From the NCBI RefSeq assembly GCF_013386765.1, contig NZ_JACARE010000038.1, positions 84,750 through 148,749 on the forward strand: DNA of 64,000 nucleotides, read 5' to 3'. The translations under genes were made by a program, and so were the position numbers. Source of the DNA: Pseudomonas yamanorum. Lineage in GTDB: Bacteria; Pseudomonadota; Gammaproteobacteria; Pseudomonadales; Pseudomonadaceae. The notes under the pieces are model-generated. The model saw only the letters and a list, made by a program, of their open reading frames with translations, was not told where the DNA came from and ran no database searches. This document shows positions 16,134-24,713 of the stretch, piece by piece. How positions within the stretch are numbered: position 1 is the stretch's first letter; each line of letters starts with the position of its first letter.

Positions 16134-17996
16134 TTAATCCTCAAGTTCGTTCAAGTTGCGGCCCGCCAGGGCGGCTTTCACCGTCTGGTCCATACGACGG
16201 GCGGCAAAGGCATCGGTCACTTGCGACAGGCGCTTGGTCTGTTGCTCGATGGCATAACCATCGGTGCCTTTCATCAATTCAGCCAGTTCCTGCATCTGCA
16301 GGTCGATGACCATGCGCTCTTCGGCATCCAGCAAACGCTCGCCGTCAGCCTCAAGGGCGCCCTGCACCGCTTCAAGCAGGCGCTGGGCATCGACTTGCTG
16401 CTCACGCAACACGCGGGCGACCTTGTCGTCACCGGCGTACTGGAACGAATCCTTGAGCATCTTGGCGATTTCGCCGTCGGTCAGGCCGTAGGACGGCTTG
16501 ACCTGGATGCTGGCTTCGACGCCAGAGGCCAATTCGCGCGCGGCAACGCTGAGCAAGCCGTCGGCGTCGACCTGGAAGGTCACGCGAATCTTCGCCGCAC
16601 CGGCCACCATCGCCGGAATACCGCGCAATTCGAAGCGTGCCAGGGAGCGACAATCGCTGATCAGCTCACGCTCGCCTTGCAGCACATGAATCATCATGGC
16701 CGTCTGGCCATCTTTGTAAGTGGTGAAGTCCTGGGCGCGGGCAACGGGGATGGTGGTGTTGCGTGGAATCACCTTCTCCATCAGGCCGCCCATGGTTTCC
16801 AGCCCCAGGGACAACGGAATCACGTCGAGAAGAAGCAGTTCGCCACCATCGCGCTTGTTACCGGCAAGGGTATCGGCCTGGATCGCAGCACCAATGGCCA
16901 CCACTTGATCCGGATCGATTTCGGTCAGCGGCTGGCGGCCAAAGGCTTCAGCTACCGCTTCACGAACACGCGGCACGCGGGTCGAACCGCCCACCATGAC
17001 CACGGCGGCCACATCTTCCAGCTCGATACCTGAGTCGCGCACCGCGCGGCGGCAGGCTTTCAGGCTGCGAGCAACCATCGGCTCGATCAGCGCATCAAAG
17101 GCTTCACGGGTCAGTTGGGCCGACCAGCTACCGTAGGAAACTTCAACCGAGGCTGCATCAGTCAGCGCTTCTTTAGCGGCGCAGGCAGTTTGCAGCAGGT
17201 TACGTTGCGCGCCCGGGTCCAGGTCGGCAGACAAGCCGGCACTGGTGATGATCCAGCCAGCAATGGCGTGATCGAAGTCGTCGCCGCCCAGGGCAGTGTC
17301 GCCACCGGTAGCCAGCACTTCGAAGACACCGCCGGTCAGGCGCAGAATCGAAATATCAAAGGTGCCGCCGCCCAGGTCGTAAATAGCCACCAGGCCTTCG
17401 GCGTGCTGATCCAGGCCGTAAGCCACTGCGGCCGCGGTCGGCTCGTTGAGCAGGCGCAGCACGTTCAGGCCGGCCAGTTTCGCCGCATCCTTGGTGGCCT
17501 GGCGCTGAGCGTCATCGAAATACGCAGGAACAGTAATCACCGCGCCCACCAGTTCGCCGCCCAAGGTGGTTTCTGCACGCTGGCGCAACACCTTGAGGAT
17601 ATCGGCCGACACTTCCACCGGGCTTTTCGGACCCTGGATGGTGTCGATGAACGGCATATGGGATTCGCCACCGACAAAGCGGTACGGCAGCTGGTCGCCC
17701 AGTTGCTTGACGTCGGACAGACCACGACCCATCAAGCGCTTGACCGACAGCACGGTGTTCAAAGGATCGGAAGACGCCGCCAGCTTGGCCGACTCACCGA
17801 CTTCGGTGCGGTCAGCGTGATAGCGCACGGCAGACGGCAGGATAACCTGGCCATCAGCGTCGGGCAGCGGCTCGGAAAGACCGCTGCGCAACGCAGCGAC
17901 CAGAGAATTGGTAGTGCCCAAGTCAATCCCGACCGCCAGACGACGCTGGTGCGGTTGAGGACTTTGGCCGGGTTCGGCGATCTGCAGTAGGGCCAT
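16134..17996 (-). CDS. hscA: Fe-S assembly chaperone HscA (Hsc66)
   Basis: Specialised Hsp70 (620 aa) that releases the nascent cluster from IscU. The ATPase domain shows VGIDLGTTNSLVA, IYDLGGGTFDIS and VVMVGGSTRVPRV, and the substrate-binding domain follows from about residue 390. Its partners hscB and fdx flank it. Confidence 0.97.
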   Translation of the reverse strand: MALLQIAEPGQSPQPHQRRLAVGIDLGTTNSLVAALRSGLSEPLPDADGQVILPSAVRYHADRTEVGESAKLAASSDPLNTVLSVKRLMGRGLSDVKQLGDQLPYRFVGGESHMPFIDTIQGPKSPVEVSADILKVLRQRAETTLGGELVGAVITVPAYFDDAQRQATKDAAKLAGLNVLRLLNEPTAAAVAYGLDQHAEGLVAIYDLGGGTFDISILRLTGGVFEVLATGGDTALGGDDFDHAIAGWIITSAGLSADLDPGAQRNLLQTACAAKEALTDAASVEVSYGSWSAQLTREAFDALIEPMVARSLKACRRAVRDSGIELEDVAAVVMVGGSTRVPRVREAVAEAFGRQPLTEIDPDQVVAIGAAIQADTLAGNKRDGGELLLLDVIPLSLGLETMGGLMEKVIPRNTTIPVARAQDFTTYKDGQTAMMIHVLQGERELISDCRSLARFELRGIPAMVAGAAKIRVTFQVDADGLLSVAARELASGVEASIQVKPSYGLTDGEIAKMLKDSFQYAGDDKVARVLREQQVDAQRLLEAVQGALEADGERLLDAEERMVIDLQMQELAELMKGTDGYAIEQQTKRLSQVTDAFAARRMDQTVKAALAGRNLNELED

Positions 17997-18047
17997 GGTA
18001 ATCAGGACTTATCTGTATATCAGGCGTGCAACCTGGGCGGCACTGGG

Positions 18048-18569
18048 TTAATCGTCGAGGCGCTCTTCTAACTGGCGCACTTCGTAGGTGAGCTTGTCGA
18101 GGAACTGCATGCGCCGCATCAGGCGCTCGGCCTGCTCACGTTGCGCTGCATCATCCCAACAGGCTGCGAAGCTTTCGTTGAGTTCATCCTGGGCCACTTT
18201 CAGACGACGCTTGAAGACTGCGACACCGGCCAGATCGGCCTCGTCCTGCAGCTCTTCGAGTTCTTCGCGCCATTGCATCTGCTGCATCAGGAAATCAGGG
18301 TCCTGGACCGTGACTTCAAGCGGCAGCTCGCGACCGCCCATGGCGAGCAGGTAACGCGCGCGCTTGGGAGGGTTCTTGAGCGTCTGATAGGCTTCGTTGA
18401 GGCTGGCTGATTGCTCCAGCGCCAGGCGCTGCTCACGCTCGGAAGCGTCAGCGAAGCGGTCCGGATGCACCCCACGCGCCAGTTCACGGTAGCGCGTGGC
18501 AAGCTGTTCAAGGTCCAGCCGAAAACTCGGCTGCAGCTCGAACAAAGCGAAATGACAAGGAGTACCCAC
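18048..18569 (-). CDS. hscB: J-domain co-chaperone HscB (Hsc20)
   Basis: Stimulates HscA ATPase and delivers IscU. The J domain has HPD at 35-37 (GVHPDRF), and a C-terminal IscU-binding helical bundle follows. I choose the GTG at 18569 (VGTPCHFALF..., 173 aa). This matches the family length, and an AAGGAG ribosome site lies just upstream; the longer frame to 18608 would overlap iscA. Confidence 0.95.
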   Translation of the reverse strand: MGTPCHFALFELQPSFRLDLEQLATRYRELARGVHPDRFADASEREQRLALEQSASLNEAYQTLKNPPKRARYLLAMGGRELPLEVTVQDPDFLMQQMQWREELEELQDEADLAGVAVFKRRLKVAQDELNESFAACWDDAAQREQAERLMRRMQFLDKLTYEVRQLEERLDD

Positions 18570-18577
18570 AATCAGCC

Positions 18578-18901
18578 TCAGATGTTGAAGCTTTCGCCGC
18601 AGCCACATTCACCGCGTACGTTGGGGTTGTTGAACTTGAAGCCTTCGTTCAACCCTTCCTTGACGAAATCGAGTTCGGTGCCGTCCAGGTAGGTCAGGCT
18701 TTTCGGGTCGATGATCACTTTCTCGCCGTGACTTTCGAACACCTGATCTTCCTCAACCACCTCGTCGACGAACTCCAGCACGTAGGCAAGGCCGGAACAG
18801 CCCGTGGTGCGAACACCCAGACGAATCCCCTCACCTTTGCCGCGCCCATTCAGGGAACGGCGAATGTGCTGCGCAGCCGCTTCTGTCATGCTGATAGCCA
18901 T
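18578..18901 (-). CDS. iscA: A-type Fe-S carrier IscA
   Basis: 107-residue carrier delivering clusters to apo-proteins. The three conserved cysteines are C35 (TTGCSGLAY) and C99/C101 (GECGCGESF). It lies between iscU and hscB in the standard isc order. Confidence 0.97.
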   Translation of the reverse strand: MAISMTEAAAQHIRRSLNGRGKGEGIRLGVRTTGCSGLAYVLEFVDEVVEEDQVFESHGEKVIIDPKSLTYLDGTELDFVKEGLNEGFKFNNPNVRGECGCGESFNI

Positions 18902-18928
18902 CGTGACTCCTTACTCGTCGCCAAATGC

Positions 18929-19315
18929 TTAGATCAAGCCTTTCTTCTGCTTGTAGTCGCGAACAGCCGCCTTGATGGCGTCTTCTGCGAGTACCGAGCA
19001 GTGGATTTTCACTGGCGGCAGGGCCAGTTCTTCGGCCAGCTGGGTGTTGCTGATAGTCACAGCCTCATCCAGAGTCTTGCCTTTCATCCATTCGGTCGCC
19101 AGGGAGCTGGAGGCGATGGCCGAACCGCAACCGTAAGTCTTGAACTTGGCGTCTTCGATAACGCCAGCTTCGTTGACCTTGATCTGCAGACGCATAACGT
19201 CGCCGCACGCCGGAGCGCCGACCATGCCGGTGCCGACATCAGGGTCTTCCGCGTTCATCTTGCCGACGTTGCGCGGGTTTTCGTAGTGGTCGATGACCTT
19301 TTCGCTGTAAGCCAT
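18929..19315 (-). CDS. iscU: Fe-S scaffold protein IscU
   Basis: Scaffold on which [2Fe-2S] clusters are built (128 aa). Cluster cysteines are C37 (GAPACGD), C63 (YGCGSA) and C106 (KIHCSVLAED), and the HscA-recognition LPPVK is present. It is preceded by a structured 102-base gap after iscS. Confidence 0.98.
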   Translation of the reverse strand: MAYSEKVIDHYENPRNVGKMNAEDPDVGTGMVGAPACGDVMRLQIKVNEAGVIEDAKFKTYGCGSAIASSSLATEWMKGKTLDEAVTISNTQLAEELALPPVKIHCSVLAEDAIKAAVRDYKQKKGLI

Positions 19316-19417
19316 GGTACTGAATCCTCACTCATCAGGGCCGCTCTGGAACCCTGTAAACACGCCTGCGTTTTCCGCCACGTCTTTACAGAGCCTTTTG
19401 GGTGGCGGCTTCTATAG
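19316..19417 (-). promoter_or_regulatory. Structured iscS-iscU intergenic region
   Basis: Two overlapping hairpins are possible. In one, 19343-19347 and 19355-19360 pair with 19385-19394 (an interrupted stem of about 11 bp). In the other, 19375-19381 pairs with 19402-19408 (CCGCCAC/GTGGCGG). They share bases, so they exclude each other. This may tune iscS versus iscU expression by RNA processing or attenuation, which is inference. Confidence 0.4.
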
Positions 19418-20632
19418 TTAGTGTGCCGCCCACTCGATCTTGGAAATGTCGACACCGTCCTTGTACATGTCCCACAGCGGGGACAAGGTACGCAGCTTGG
19501 TGACGGCCTCGCAGACTTTCTGCGCGGCGTAGTCGACTTCTTCTTCGGTGGTGAAACGGCCGAACGTAAAGCGGATCGAGCTGTGAGCCAGTTCGTCGTT
19601 GCGGCCCAGGGCGCGCAGGACGTAGGACGGCTCAAGGGAAGCCGAGGTGCAGGCCGAACCGGACGAAACCGCCAGATCCTTGAGCGCCATGATCAGCGAC
19701 TCGCCTTCGACGTAGTTGAAGCTCAAATTCAGGTTGTGCGGTACACGGGCGGTCATGCTGCCGTTGATGTACAGCTCTTCAAGGTGCTCGACCTGCTTGT
19801 AGAAGCGATCGCTCAGGGCCTTGATGCGCACGTTTTCGGCAGCCATGTCTTCCTTGGCTACACGGAATGCTTCGCCGATGCCGACGATCTGGTGGGTCGC
19901 CAGGGTGCCGGAACGCATGCCGCGCTCGTGACCGCCGCCGTGCATGGTGGCTTCGATACGCACGCGTGGCTTGCGGCTCACGTAGAGCGCGCCAATGCCT
20001 TTAGGGCCGTAGGTCTTGTGGGCAGAGAACGACATCAGGTCGACCTTCAGTTTCGACAGGTCGATGTCGACCTTGCCGGTGGACTGAGCGGCGTCGACGT
20101 GCAGCAACACGCCCTTGGAGCGGGTCAACTCGCCGATGGCGGCGATGTCGTTGATGGTGCCGATTTCGTTGTTCACGTGGATCACGGAAACCAGGATGGT
20201 GTCTTCACGCATCGCTGCTTCGATCATCGCCGGGGTCACGATACCGTCGGTGGTTGGCTCGAGGTAGGTGACCTCAAAACCTTCACGTTCCAGTTGGCGC
20301 ATGGTGTCGAGGACAGCCTTGTGCTCAATCTTGGTGGTGATCAGGTGTTTGCCTTTGGTCGCGTAGAAATGCGCCGCACCCTTGATTGCCAGGTTGTCGG
20401 ACTCGGTGGCACCGGAGGTCCAGACGATTTCACGTGGGTCGGCATTCACCAGGTCAGCGACCTGGCGACGAGCGTTTTCCACGGCCTCTTCAGCTTTCCA
20501 GCCGAACACGTGGGAACGGGACGCCGGGTTGCCGAAGTTTCCGTCAACCAGCAGGCATTCGCTCATCTTTTGCGCGACACGCGGATCAACCGGGGTGGTC
20601 GCTGAGTAATCAAGGTAAATCGGCAATTTCAT
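19418..20632 (-). CDS. iscS: Cysteine desulfurase IscS
   Basis: PLP enzyme (404 aa) that takes sulfur from cysteine for Fe-S clusters, thiamine and tRNA thiolation. The PLP lysine is in SFSAHKTYGPKG, and the persulfide C328 is in SSGSACTSASLE. Length and numbering equal E. coli IscS. It follows iscR by 50 bases. Confidence 0.98.
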   Translation of the reverse strand: MKLPIYLDYSATTPVDPRVAQKMSECLLVDGNFGNPASRSHVFGWKAEEAVENARRQVADLVNADPREIVWTSGATESDNLAIKGAAHFYATKGKHLITTKIEHKAVLDTMRQLEREGFEVTYLEPTTDGIVTPAMIEAAMREDTILVSVIHVNNEIGTINDIAAIGELTRSKGVLLHVDAAQSTGKVDIDLSKLKVDLMSFSAHKTYGPKGIGALYVSRKPRVRIEATMHGGGHERGMRSGTLATHQIVGIGEAFRVAKEDMAAENVRIKALSDRFYKQVEHLEELYINGSMTARVPHNLNLSFNYVEGESLIMALKDLAVSSGSACTSASLEPSYVLRALGRNDELAHSSIRFTFGRFTTEEEVDYAAQKVCEAVTKLRTLSPLWDMYKDGVDISKIEWAAH

Positions 20633-20682
20633 GGACTTTCTCCTAAATCAGGCTGGCTGGCGTGCCGTTAGCTCTTCGGCTG

Positions 20683-21174
20683 TCACTCGACGGCGGACGC
20701 TTCAATCTTGTCCAGACGCGGCGCCTTTGTATTGCAACGGCGCTGGTCCTGACGCTGGGCTACTTCTTGTACCTCACGGCGAGTCACAAGATCAGCCAAG
20801 CTGATACCACTCAAAAACTCATGGATCTGCAGGCTCAGGTCACACCACAAGTGGTGCGTCAGGCAGGTGTCGCCGGCGTGGCAATCACCCAGGCCCTGGC
20901 ATTTGGTGGCATCGACGGATTCGTTCACCGCGTCGATCACCTGGGCTACCTGGATGCCCTGCATGTCGCGGGACAGTTGATAGCCGCCGCCTGGACCACG
21001 AACACTGGAAACCAGATTGCTGCGGCGCAACTTGGCGAACAACTGCTCGAGGTAGGACAGGGAAATGCCTTGGCGCTCGGAGATATCGGCCAGGGACACC
21101 GGCCCATTTTGCGCGTGCAAGGCCAGGTCAAGCATGGCGGTCACCGCGTATCGGCCTTTTGTAGTCAGTCTCAT
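20683..21174 (-). CDS. iscR: Fe-S cluster regulator IscR
   Basis: Rrf2-family repressor/activator sensing Fe-S status. The start MRLTTKGRYAVT (ATG 21174, 163 aa) fits the family; the open frame further upstream runs through the promoter and is rejected. [2Fe-2S] ligands C92, C98, C104 and H107 are at the positions of E. coli IscR. Two type-1-like sites upstream indicate autoregulation. Confidence 0.97.
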   Translation of the reverse strand: MRLTTKGRYAVTAMLDLALHAQNGPVSLADISERQGISLSYLEQLFAKLRRSNLVSSVRGPGGGYQLSRDMQGIQVAQVIDAVNESVDATKCQGLGDCHAGDTCLTHHLWCDLSLQIHEFLSGISLADLVTRREVQEVAQRQDQRRCNTKAPRLDKIEASAVE

Positions 21175-21207
21175 GGACAAGTACCAAGGTGTTTCAGAAT
21201 GGGAGCA

Positions 21208-21236
21208 AGTATGCGATTCCCGAGTATTTAAGTCAA
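21208..21236 (-). promoter_or_regulatory. iscR promoter (sigma-70)
   Basis: On the minus strand TTGACT (21236-21231) and CATACT (21213-21208) are spaced by 17 bases. The -35 lies inside an IscR operator, as in E. coli PiscR. Confidence 0.78.
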
Positions 21237-21240
21237 CTAT
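21216..21240 (-). promoter_or_regulatory. IscR type-1 operator, promoter-proximal
   Basis: Minus-strand sequence ATAGTTGACTTAAATACTCG (then GGAAT) closely resembles the E. coli iscR operator (ATAGTTGACC...TACTCGGGAAT). It covers the -35 box. Confidence 0.85.
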
Positions 21241-21265
21241 AAGACCTAGTACTTTAGTCAGGAAT
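21241..21265 (-). promoter_or_regulatory. IscR type-1-like operator, promoter-distal
   Basis: Minus-strand ATTCCTGACTAAAGTACTAG (then GTCTT) has the TGACTnnnnTACT(A/C)GG core and directly abuts the proximal site, giving two 25-base sites in tandem. Confidence 0.7.
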
Positions 21266-21362
21266 ACCCGCAAAAAGGGCGCGCGAATAATAGCAGGGCG
21301 CAGGCGAATGGAACAGCGGGAACAGGGTCAAGCCCCCAACCTCAAGACCAATGGAGCTCAAA

Positions 21363-21451
21363 TGTGGGAGCTGACTTGCCTGCGATAGCGGTGTGCCAGC
21401 CAGCCTATCCGGTACTGACTTGCCGCCATCGCAGGCAAGCCAGCTCCCACA
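21363..21451. repeat. REP doublet (REPIN-like) between iscR and cysE
   Basis: TGTGGGAGCTGACTTGCCTG (from 21363 to 21386) recurs inverted at 21428-21451 with one mismatch. It is a second REP variant (GTGGGAGCTGACTTGCC) and may separate the cysE transcript from the isc promoter. Confidence 0.9.
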
Positions 21452-21473
21452 GGGATCGCGACCGGCTCAAGAG

Positions 21474-22256
21474 TCAGCCGGCTTTGGTAGCGCTTTCGCT
21501 CTTGATCTCGGCGAAGTCTTCGGTGCGCAGCTCAGGCAGGTCCTTGGCGCAGTAGTTGCTGCCGAGGTCTTTCAGGGCGCCGCACATGCCATCCAGCTTG
21601 CCATCCACCGCTTGCAGGTGGTCGAGCAACTGGCCGATGGCACGCGCCACCGGGTCGGGCATGTCTTCGCTGACACCGTAAGCATCGAAACCAATCTTCT
21701 CGGCCATGGCCTTGCGCTTGGCTTCCTGCTCATCACCGACTTGCGGCTTGACGATGATCCGCCCCGGAATACCGACAACCGTTGCGCCAGGCGGCACGGC
21801 CTTGGTCACCACAGCGTTGGAACCGACCTTGGCACCCGCACCGACGGTAAACGGACCGAGCACCTTGGCGCCCGCCCCTACCACCACGCCATCTTCCAGT
21901 GTCGGGTGGCGCTTGCCCTTGTTCCAGGTGGTACCGCCCAGGGTGACACCCTGATACAGAGTCACGTCATCGCCAATCTCGGCAGTTTCACCAATAACGA
22001 TGCCCATGCCGTGGTCGATAAAGAAGCGACGACCGACCTTGGCGCCCGGATGAATCTCGATCCCGGTCAACCAGCGACCAAAGTTCGACACCAGCCGAGC
22101 CAGCCATTTCCAGCCCATATTCCACAAGGCGCCGGACAGGCGATGGATCCAGATCGCGTGCATGCCCGGGTAGCAGGTCAGCACTTCAAAGGCGTTGCGC
22201 GCCGCCGGGTCACGGTGGAAAACACTCTGGATATCTTCTCGCAAACGCTCGAACAT
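21474..22256 (-). CDS. cysE: Serine O-acetyltransferase
   Basis: First step of cysteine synthesis (serine to O-acetylserine), providing cysteine for IscS. The 260-residue protein has an N-terminal helical domain and left-handed beta-helix hexapeptide repeats (ETAEIGDDVTLYQGVTLGGT). The catalytic His region HPGAKVGRRFFIDHGMG is present. It lies two bases after trmJ, so the two are co-transcribed. The C-terminal tail is longer than in E. coli CysE. Confidence 0.95.
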   Translation of the reverse strand: MFERLREDIQSVFHRDPAARNAFEVLTCYPGMHAIWIHRLSGALWNMGWKWLARLVSNFGRWLTGIEIHPGAKVGRRFFIDHGMGIVIGETAEIGDDVTLYQGVTLGGTTWNKGKRHPTLEDGVVVGAGAKVLGPFTVGAGAKVGSNAVVTKAVPPGATVVGIPGRIIVKPQVGDEQEAKRKAMAEKIGFDAYGVSEDMPDPVARAIGQLLDHLQAVDGKLDGMCGALKDLGSNYCAKDLPELRTEDFAEIKSESATKAG

Positions 22257-22258
22257 TT

Positions 22259-23029
22259 TTAATCCTTCCGCTTAAGAAGCTCGCCACGGGCCGCTTTCTG
22301 GGTTTCCGTGAGGATGCCACGCAATATATTCATTTCCGCCCGGCTGACCGAGCTGCGCCCGTATAGCCGGCGCAGGCGCGCCATCAAGTGCCGCGGCTTT
22401 TCCGGATCGAGAAACTCGATGGCCACCAGGGTTTGCTCCAGGTGCTCATAGAAGCGCTCCAACTCGTCCATGGTGGCCAGTTCGCCACTCTTGGTCGATG
22501 CAACCTCGTCCTTCTCTACCTTGCTCGGCTGGCCTTCTGCAGCCAGCCAGGCCATGCGTACTTCATAACTCAACACCTGCACCGCTGCCCCGAGGTTCAG
22601 CGAACTGAATTCCGGGTCTGATGGAATGTGCACGTGATAATGACATCGCTGCAGCTCTTCATTGGTCAGGCCGGAGTCTTCACGACCGAATACCAAGGCG
22701 ATTTCAGCGCCGCCGGCAGCCTCTTCCACGACCTTGGTCCCGCATTCGCGAGGATCCAGAAGTGGCCAGGGGATGCGACGGTCGCGAGCGCTGGTGCCGA
22801 GCACCAGATTGCAGCCAACCAGGGCGTCCTCCAGAGTGGCGACGACCTGGGCTTTTTCGAGGATGTCATTGGCGCCAGACGCGCGGGCATCGGCCTCGTG
22901 GTGCGGAAACACACGCGGCTCGACCAGCACCAGGCGCGTCAGCCCCATGTTCTTCATGGCTCGCGCCACCCCGCCGATATTGCCGGGATGACTGGTATTG
23001 ACGAGGACGACACGGATGTTTTGCAGCAA
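22259..23029 (-). CDS. trmJ: tRNA (cytidine/uridine-2'-O)-methyltransferase TrmJ
   Basis: SPOUT-class methyltransferase (256 aa) acting on position 32 of several tRNAs. NTSHPGNIGGVARAMKNMG and VFGREDSGLTNEEL are family motifs. The apparent start is TTG at 23029 (MLQNIRVVLVN), with a CTG next to it and only a weak GAGAG ribosome site. It diverges from suhB. Confidence 0.93.
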   Translation of the reverse strand: MLQNIRVVLVNTSHPGNIGGVARAMKNMGLTRLVLVEPRVFPHHEADARASGANDILEKAQVVATLEDALVGCNLVLGTSARDRRIPWPLLDPRECGTKVVEEAAGGAEIALVFGREDSGLTNEELQRCHYHVHIPSDPEFSSLNLGAAVQVLSYEVRMAWLAAEGQPSKVEKDEVASTKSGELATMDELERFYEHLEQTLVAIEFLDPEKPRHLMARLRRLYGRSSVSRAEMNILRGILTETQKAARGELLKRKD

Positions 23030-23110
23030 GGGAGGCGCTCTCGGACACGGGAAAGGGGAGCAAATCTTACAGAACAGCCTAAGGTTATGCCATGAAAGGT
23101 AACGTCGTCC

Positions 23111-23138
23111 TTCACCTGAAGAAAGTTTCTGCTAGAAT
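23111..23138 (+). promoter_or_regulatory. Likely suhB promoter
   Basis: TTCACC (23111-23116) and TAGAAT (23133-23138) with a 16-base spacer, about 37 bases upstream of the suhB start. The -10 is good and the -35 moderate. Confidence 0.5.
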
Positions 23139-23174
23139 GCTCGGCTTTCTTTAACAACCTTAGGTGACACATCC

Positions 23175-23990
23175 ATGCAGCCCATGCTGAATATCGCGCT
23201 GCGCGCCGCCCGCAGCGCCAGTGAATTGATCTTCCGCTCCATCGAGCGCCTGGATACCATCAAGGTCGACGAAAAAGACGCCAAGGATTACGTATCCGAG
23301 GTGGATCGCGCCGCCGAGCAGAAAATCATCGACGCGCTGCGCAAGGCCTACCCTACCCACGGCATCCTCGGTGAAGAAACCGGCCTGCACAAAGGTAGCG
23401 GCGAAGGCGAAGACTACCTGTGGATCATCGACCCACTGGATGGCACCACCAACTTCCTGCGCGGCATCCCGCACTTTGCCGTGAGCATTGCCTGCAAATA
23501 CCGTGGCCGCCTGGAACACGCCGTTGTGCTGGACCCGGTTCGCCAGGAAGAATTCACTGCAAGCCGTGGCCGTGGCGCCCAACTGAACGGTCGCCGCCTG
23601 CGTGTCAGCGGTCGCACCAGCCTCGACGGCGCCCTGCTGGGTACCGGCTTCCCGTTCCGTGATGACCAGATGGACAACCTGGAAAACTACCTGGGCATGT
23701 TCCGCGCCCTGGTTGGCCAGACCGCCGGCATCCGCCGCGCCGGTGCAGCCAGCCTGGACCTGGCCTATGTGGCTGCCGGTCGTTTTGATGCGTTCTGGGA
23801 GTCGGGCCTGTCCGAGTGGGACATGGCGGCAGGCGCACTGCTGATTCAAGAAGCCGGCGGCCTGGTGAGCGACTTCACCGGTGGTCACGACTTCCTTGAG
23901 AAAGGCCACGTGGTTGCTGGCAACACCAAATGCTTCAAGGCAGTACTGACGGCGATCCAGCCGCACCTGCCGGCTTCGCTGAAGCGCTAA
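23175..23990 (+). CDS. suhB: Inositol-1-monophosphatase family protein SuhB
   Basis: Mg2+-dependent phosphatase (271 aa), also an rRNA antitermination factor in E. coli and a virulence-related regulator in P. aeruginosa. Metal ligands lie in GEETG (E67/E68) and IIDPLDGTTNF (D86, D89), with WDMAAGALL near the C terminus. It is divergent from trmJ and followed by a bidirectional terminator. Confidence 0.96.
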   Translation: MQPMLNIALRAARSASELIFRSIERLDTIKVDEKDAKDYVSEVDRAAEQKIIDALRKAYPTHGILGEETGLHKGSGEGEDYLWIIDPLDGTTNFLRGIPHFAVSIACKYRGRLEHAVVLDPVRQEEFTASRGRGAQLNGRRLRVSGRTSLDGALLGTGFPFRDDQMDNLENYLGMFRALVGQTAGIRRAGAASLDLAYVAAGRFDAFWESGLSEWDMAAGALLIQEAGGLVSDFTGGHDFLEKGHVVAGNTKCFKAVLTAIQPHLPASLKR

Positions 23991-24002
23991 GCGAGCGAGC
24001 AC

Positions 24003-24031
24003 AAAAAAGCACCCCTAGGGGTGCTTTTTTT
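24003..24031. terminator. Bidirectional terminator between suhB and the glycine-zipper gene
   Basis: GCACCCC-TA-GGGGTGC flanked by six A and seven T, between convergent genes. Confidence 0.9.
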
Positions 24032-24041
24032 ATACCTGAAA

Positions 24042-24590
24042 TTACTGCTGCGGCTGGTTCTGACCAATAACCAGACGCCCTTCCTTGTCGACCGGGATCT
24101 GGTTACCAGGATCGCGATCCATGCGCACAGAGCCTTCCTTGCCGTCCAGGGTGTAACGCACGTCGTACCCGACAACCTTGTCGCTGATGTCGTTAACGGT
24201 GTTACAACGGGTTTGCGTGGTGGTGTAGGTATCGCGGTTCTGCATGCCTTCCTGAACCTTGTTACCGGCATAACCGCCACCGACCGCACCGGCCACCGTG
24301 GCCAGCTTCTTGCCATTACCGCCGCCGACCTGGTTACCCAATAGGCCGCCCGCCAGCGCACCGACCACCGTACCGACGATCTGATGCTGATCCTGCACAG
24401 GCTTCTGCCGGGTTACCGCAACGTCCTTGCAGACCTCACGCGGGGTTTTAATCTGGGTTTTCACCGGCTGCACCGCCAGCACTTGCGCATACTCAGGGCC
24501 GCTTTTTACCAGGCTGTAGGTGGCAACAGCACCCCCGGCAGTCACACCGACAGCACCCAATACCGCACCAACCAGTAACGACTTGTTCAC
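24042..24590 (-). CDS. Glycine-zipper (2TM) envelope protein
   Basis: 182-residue protein with an N-terminal hydrophobic segment (LVGAVLGAVGVTAGGAVATY), acting as signal or anchor. A central glycine-zipper pair (VGTVVGALAGGLLGNQVGG and VAGAVGGGYAGNKV) is typical of Rickettsia 17-kDa antigen/SlyB-like proteins. The C-terminal part has two Cys and YDVRYTLDGKEG, seen in this family. There is no clear lipobox. It probably lies in the periplasm or outer membrane; the exact role is unknown. Confidence 0.8.
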   Translation of the reverse strand: MNKSLLVGAVLGAVGVTAGGAVATYSLVKSGPEYAQVLAVQPVKTQIKTPREVCKDVAVTRQKPVQDQHQIVGTVVGALAGGLLGNQVGGGNGKKLATVAGAVGGGYAGNKVQEGMQNRDTYTTTQTRCNTVNDISDKVVGYDVRYTLDGKEGSVRMDRDPGNQIPVDKEGRLVIGQNQPQQ

Positions 24591-24650
24591 GTGAACCTCC
24601 TGACCATCACAAACGGACCGAACGATCCGCGCTATACCCAGCCTTGGAGC

Positions 24651-24686
24651 AAAAAAAAAGGCGCGAGTTCAATACTCGCGCCTTAT
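24651..24686 (-). terminator. Terminator of secF
   Basis: GGCGCGAGT-TCAAT-ACTCGCGCC, a 9-bp stem. On the minus strand it is followed by nine T, 28 bases after the secF stop. Confidence 0.92.
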
Positions 24687-24713
24687 TTGTAACAGCAGAT
24701 CAACAATCGCCCA

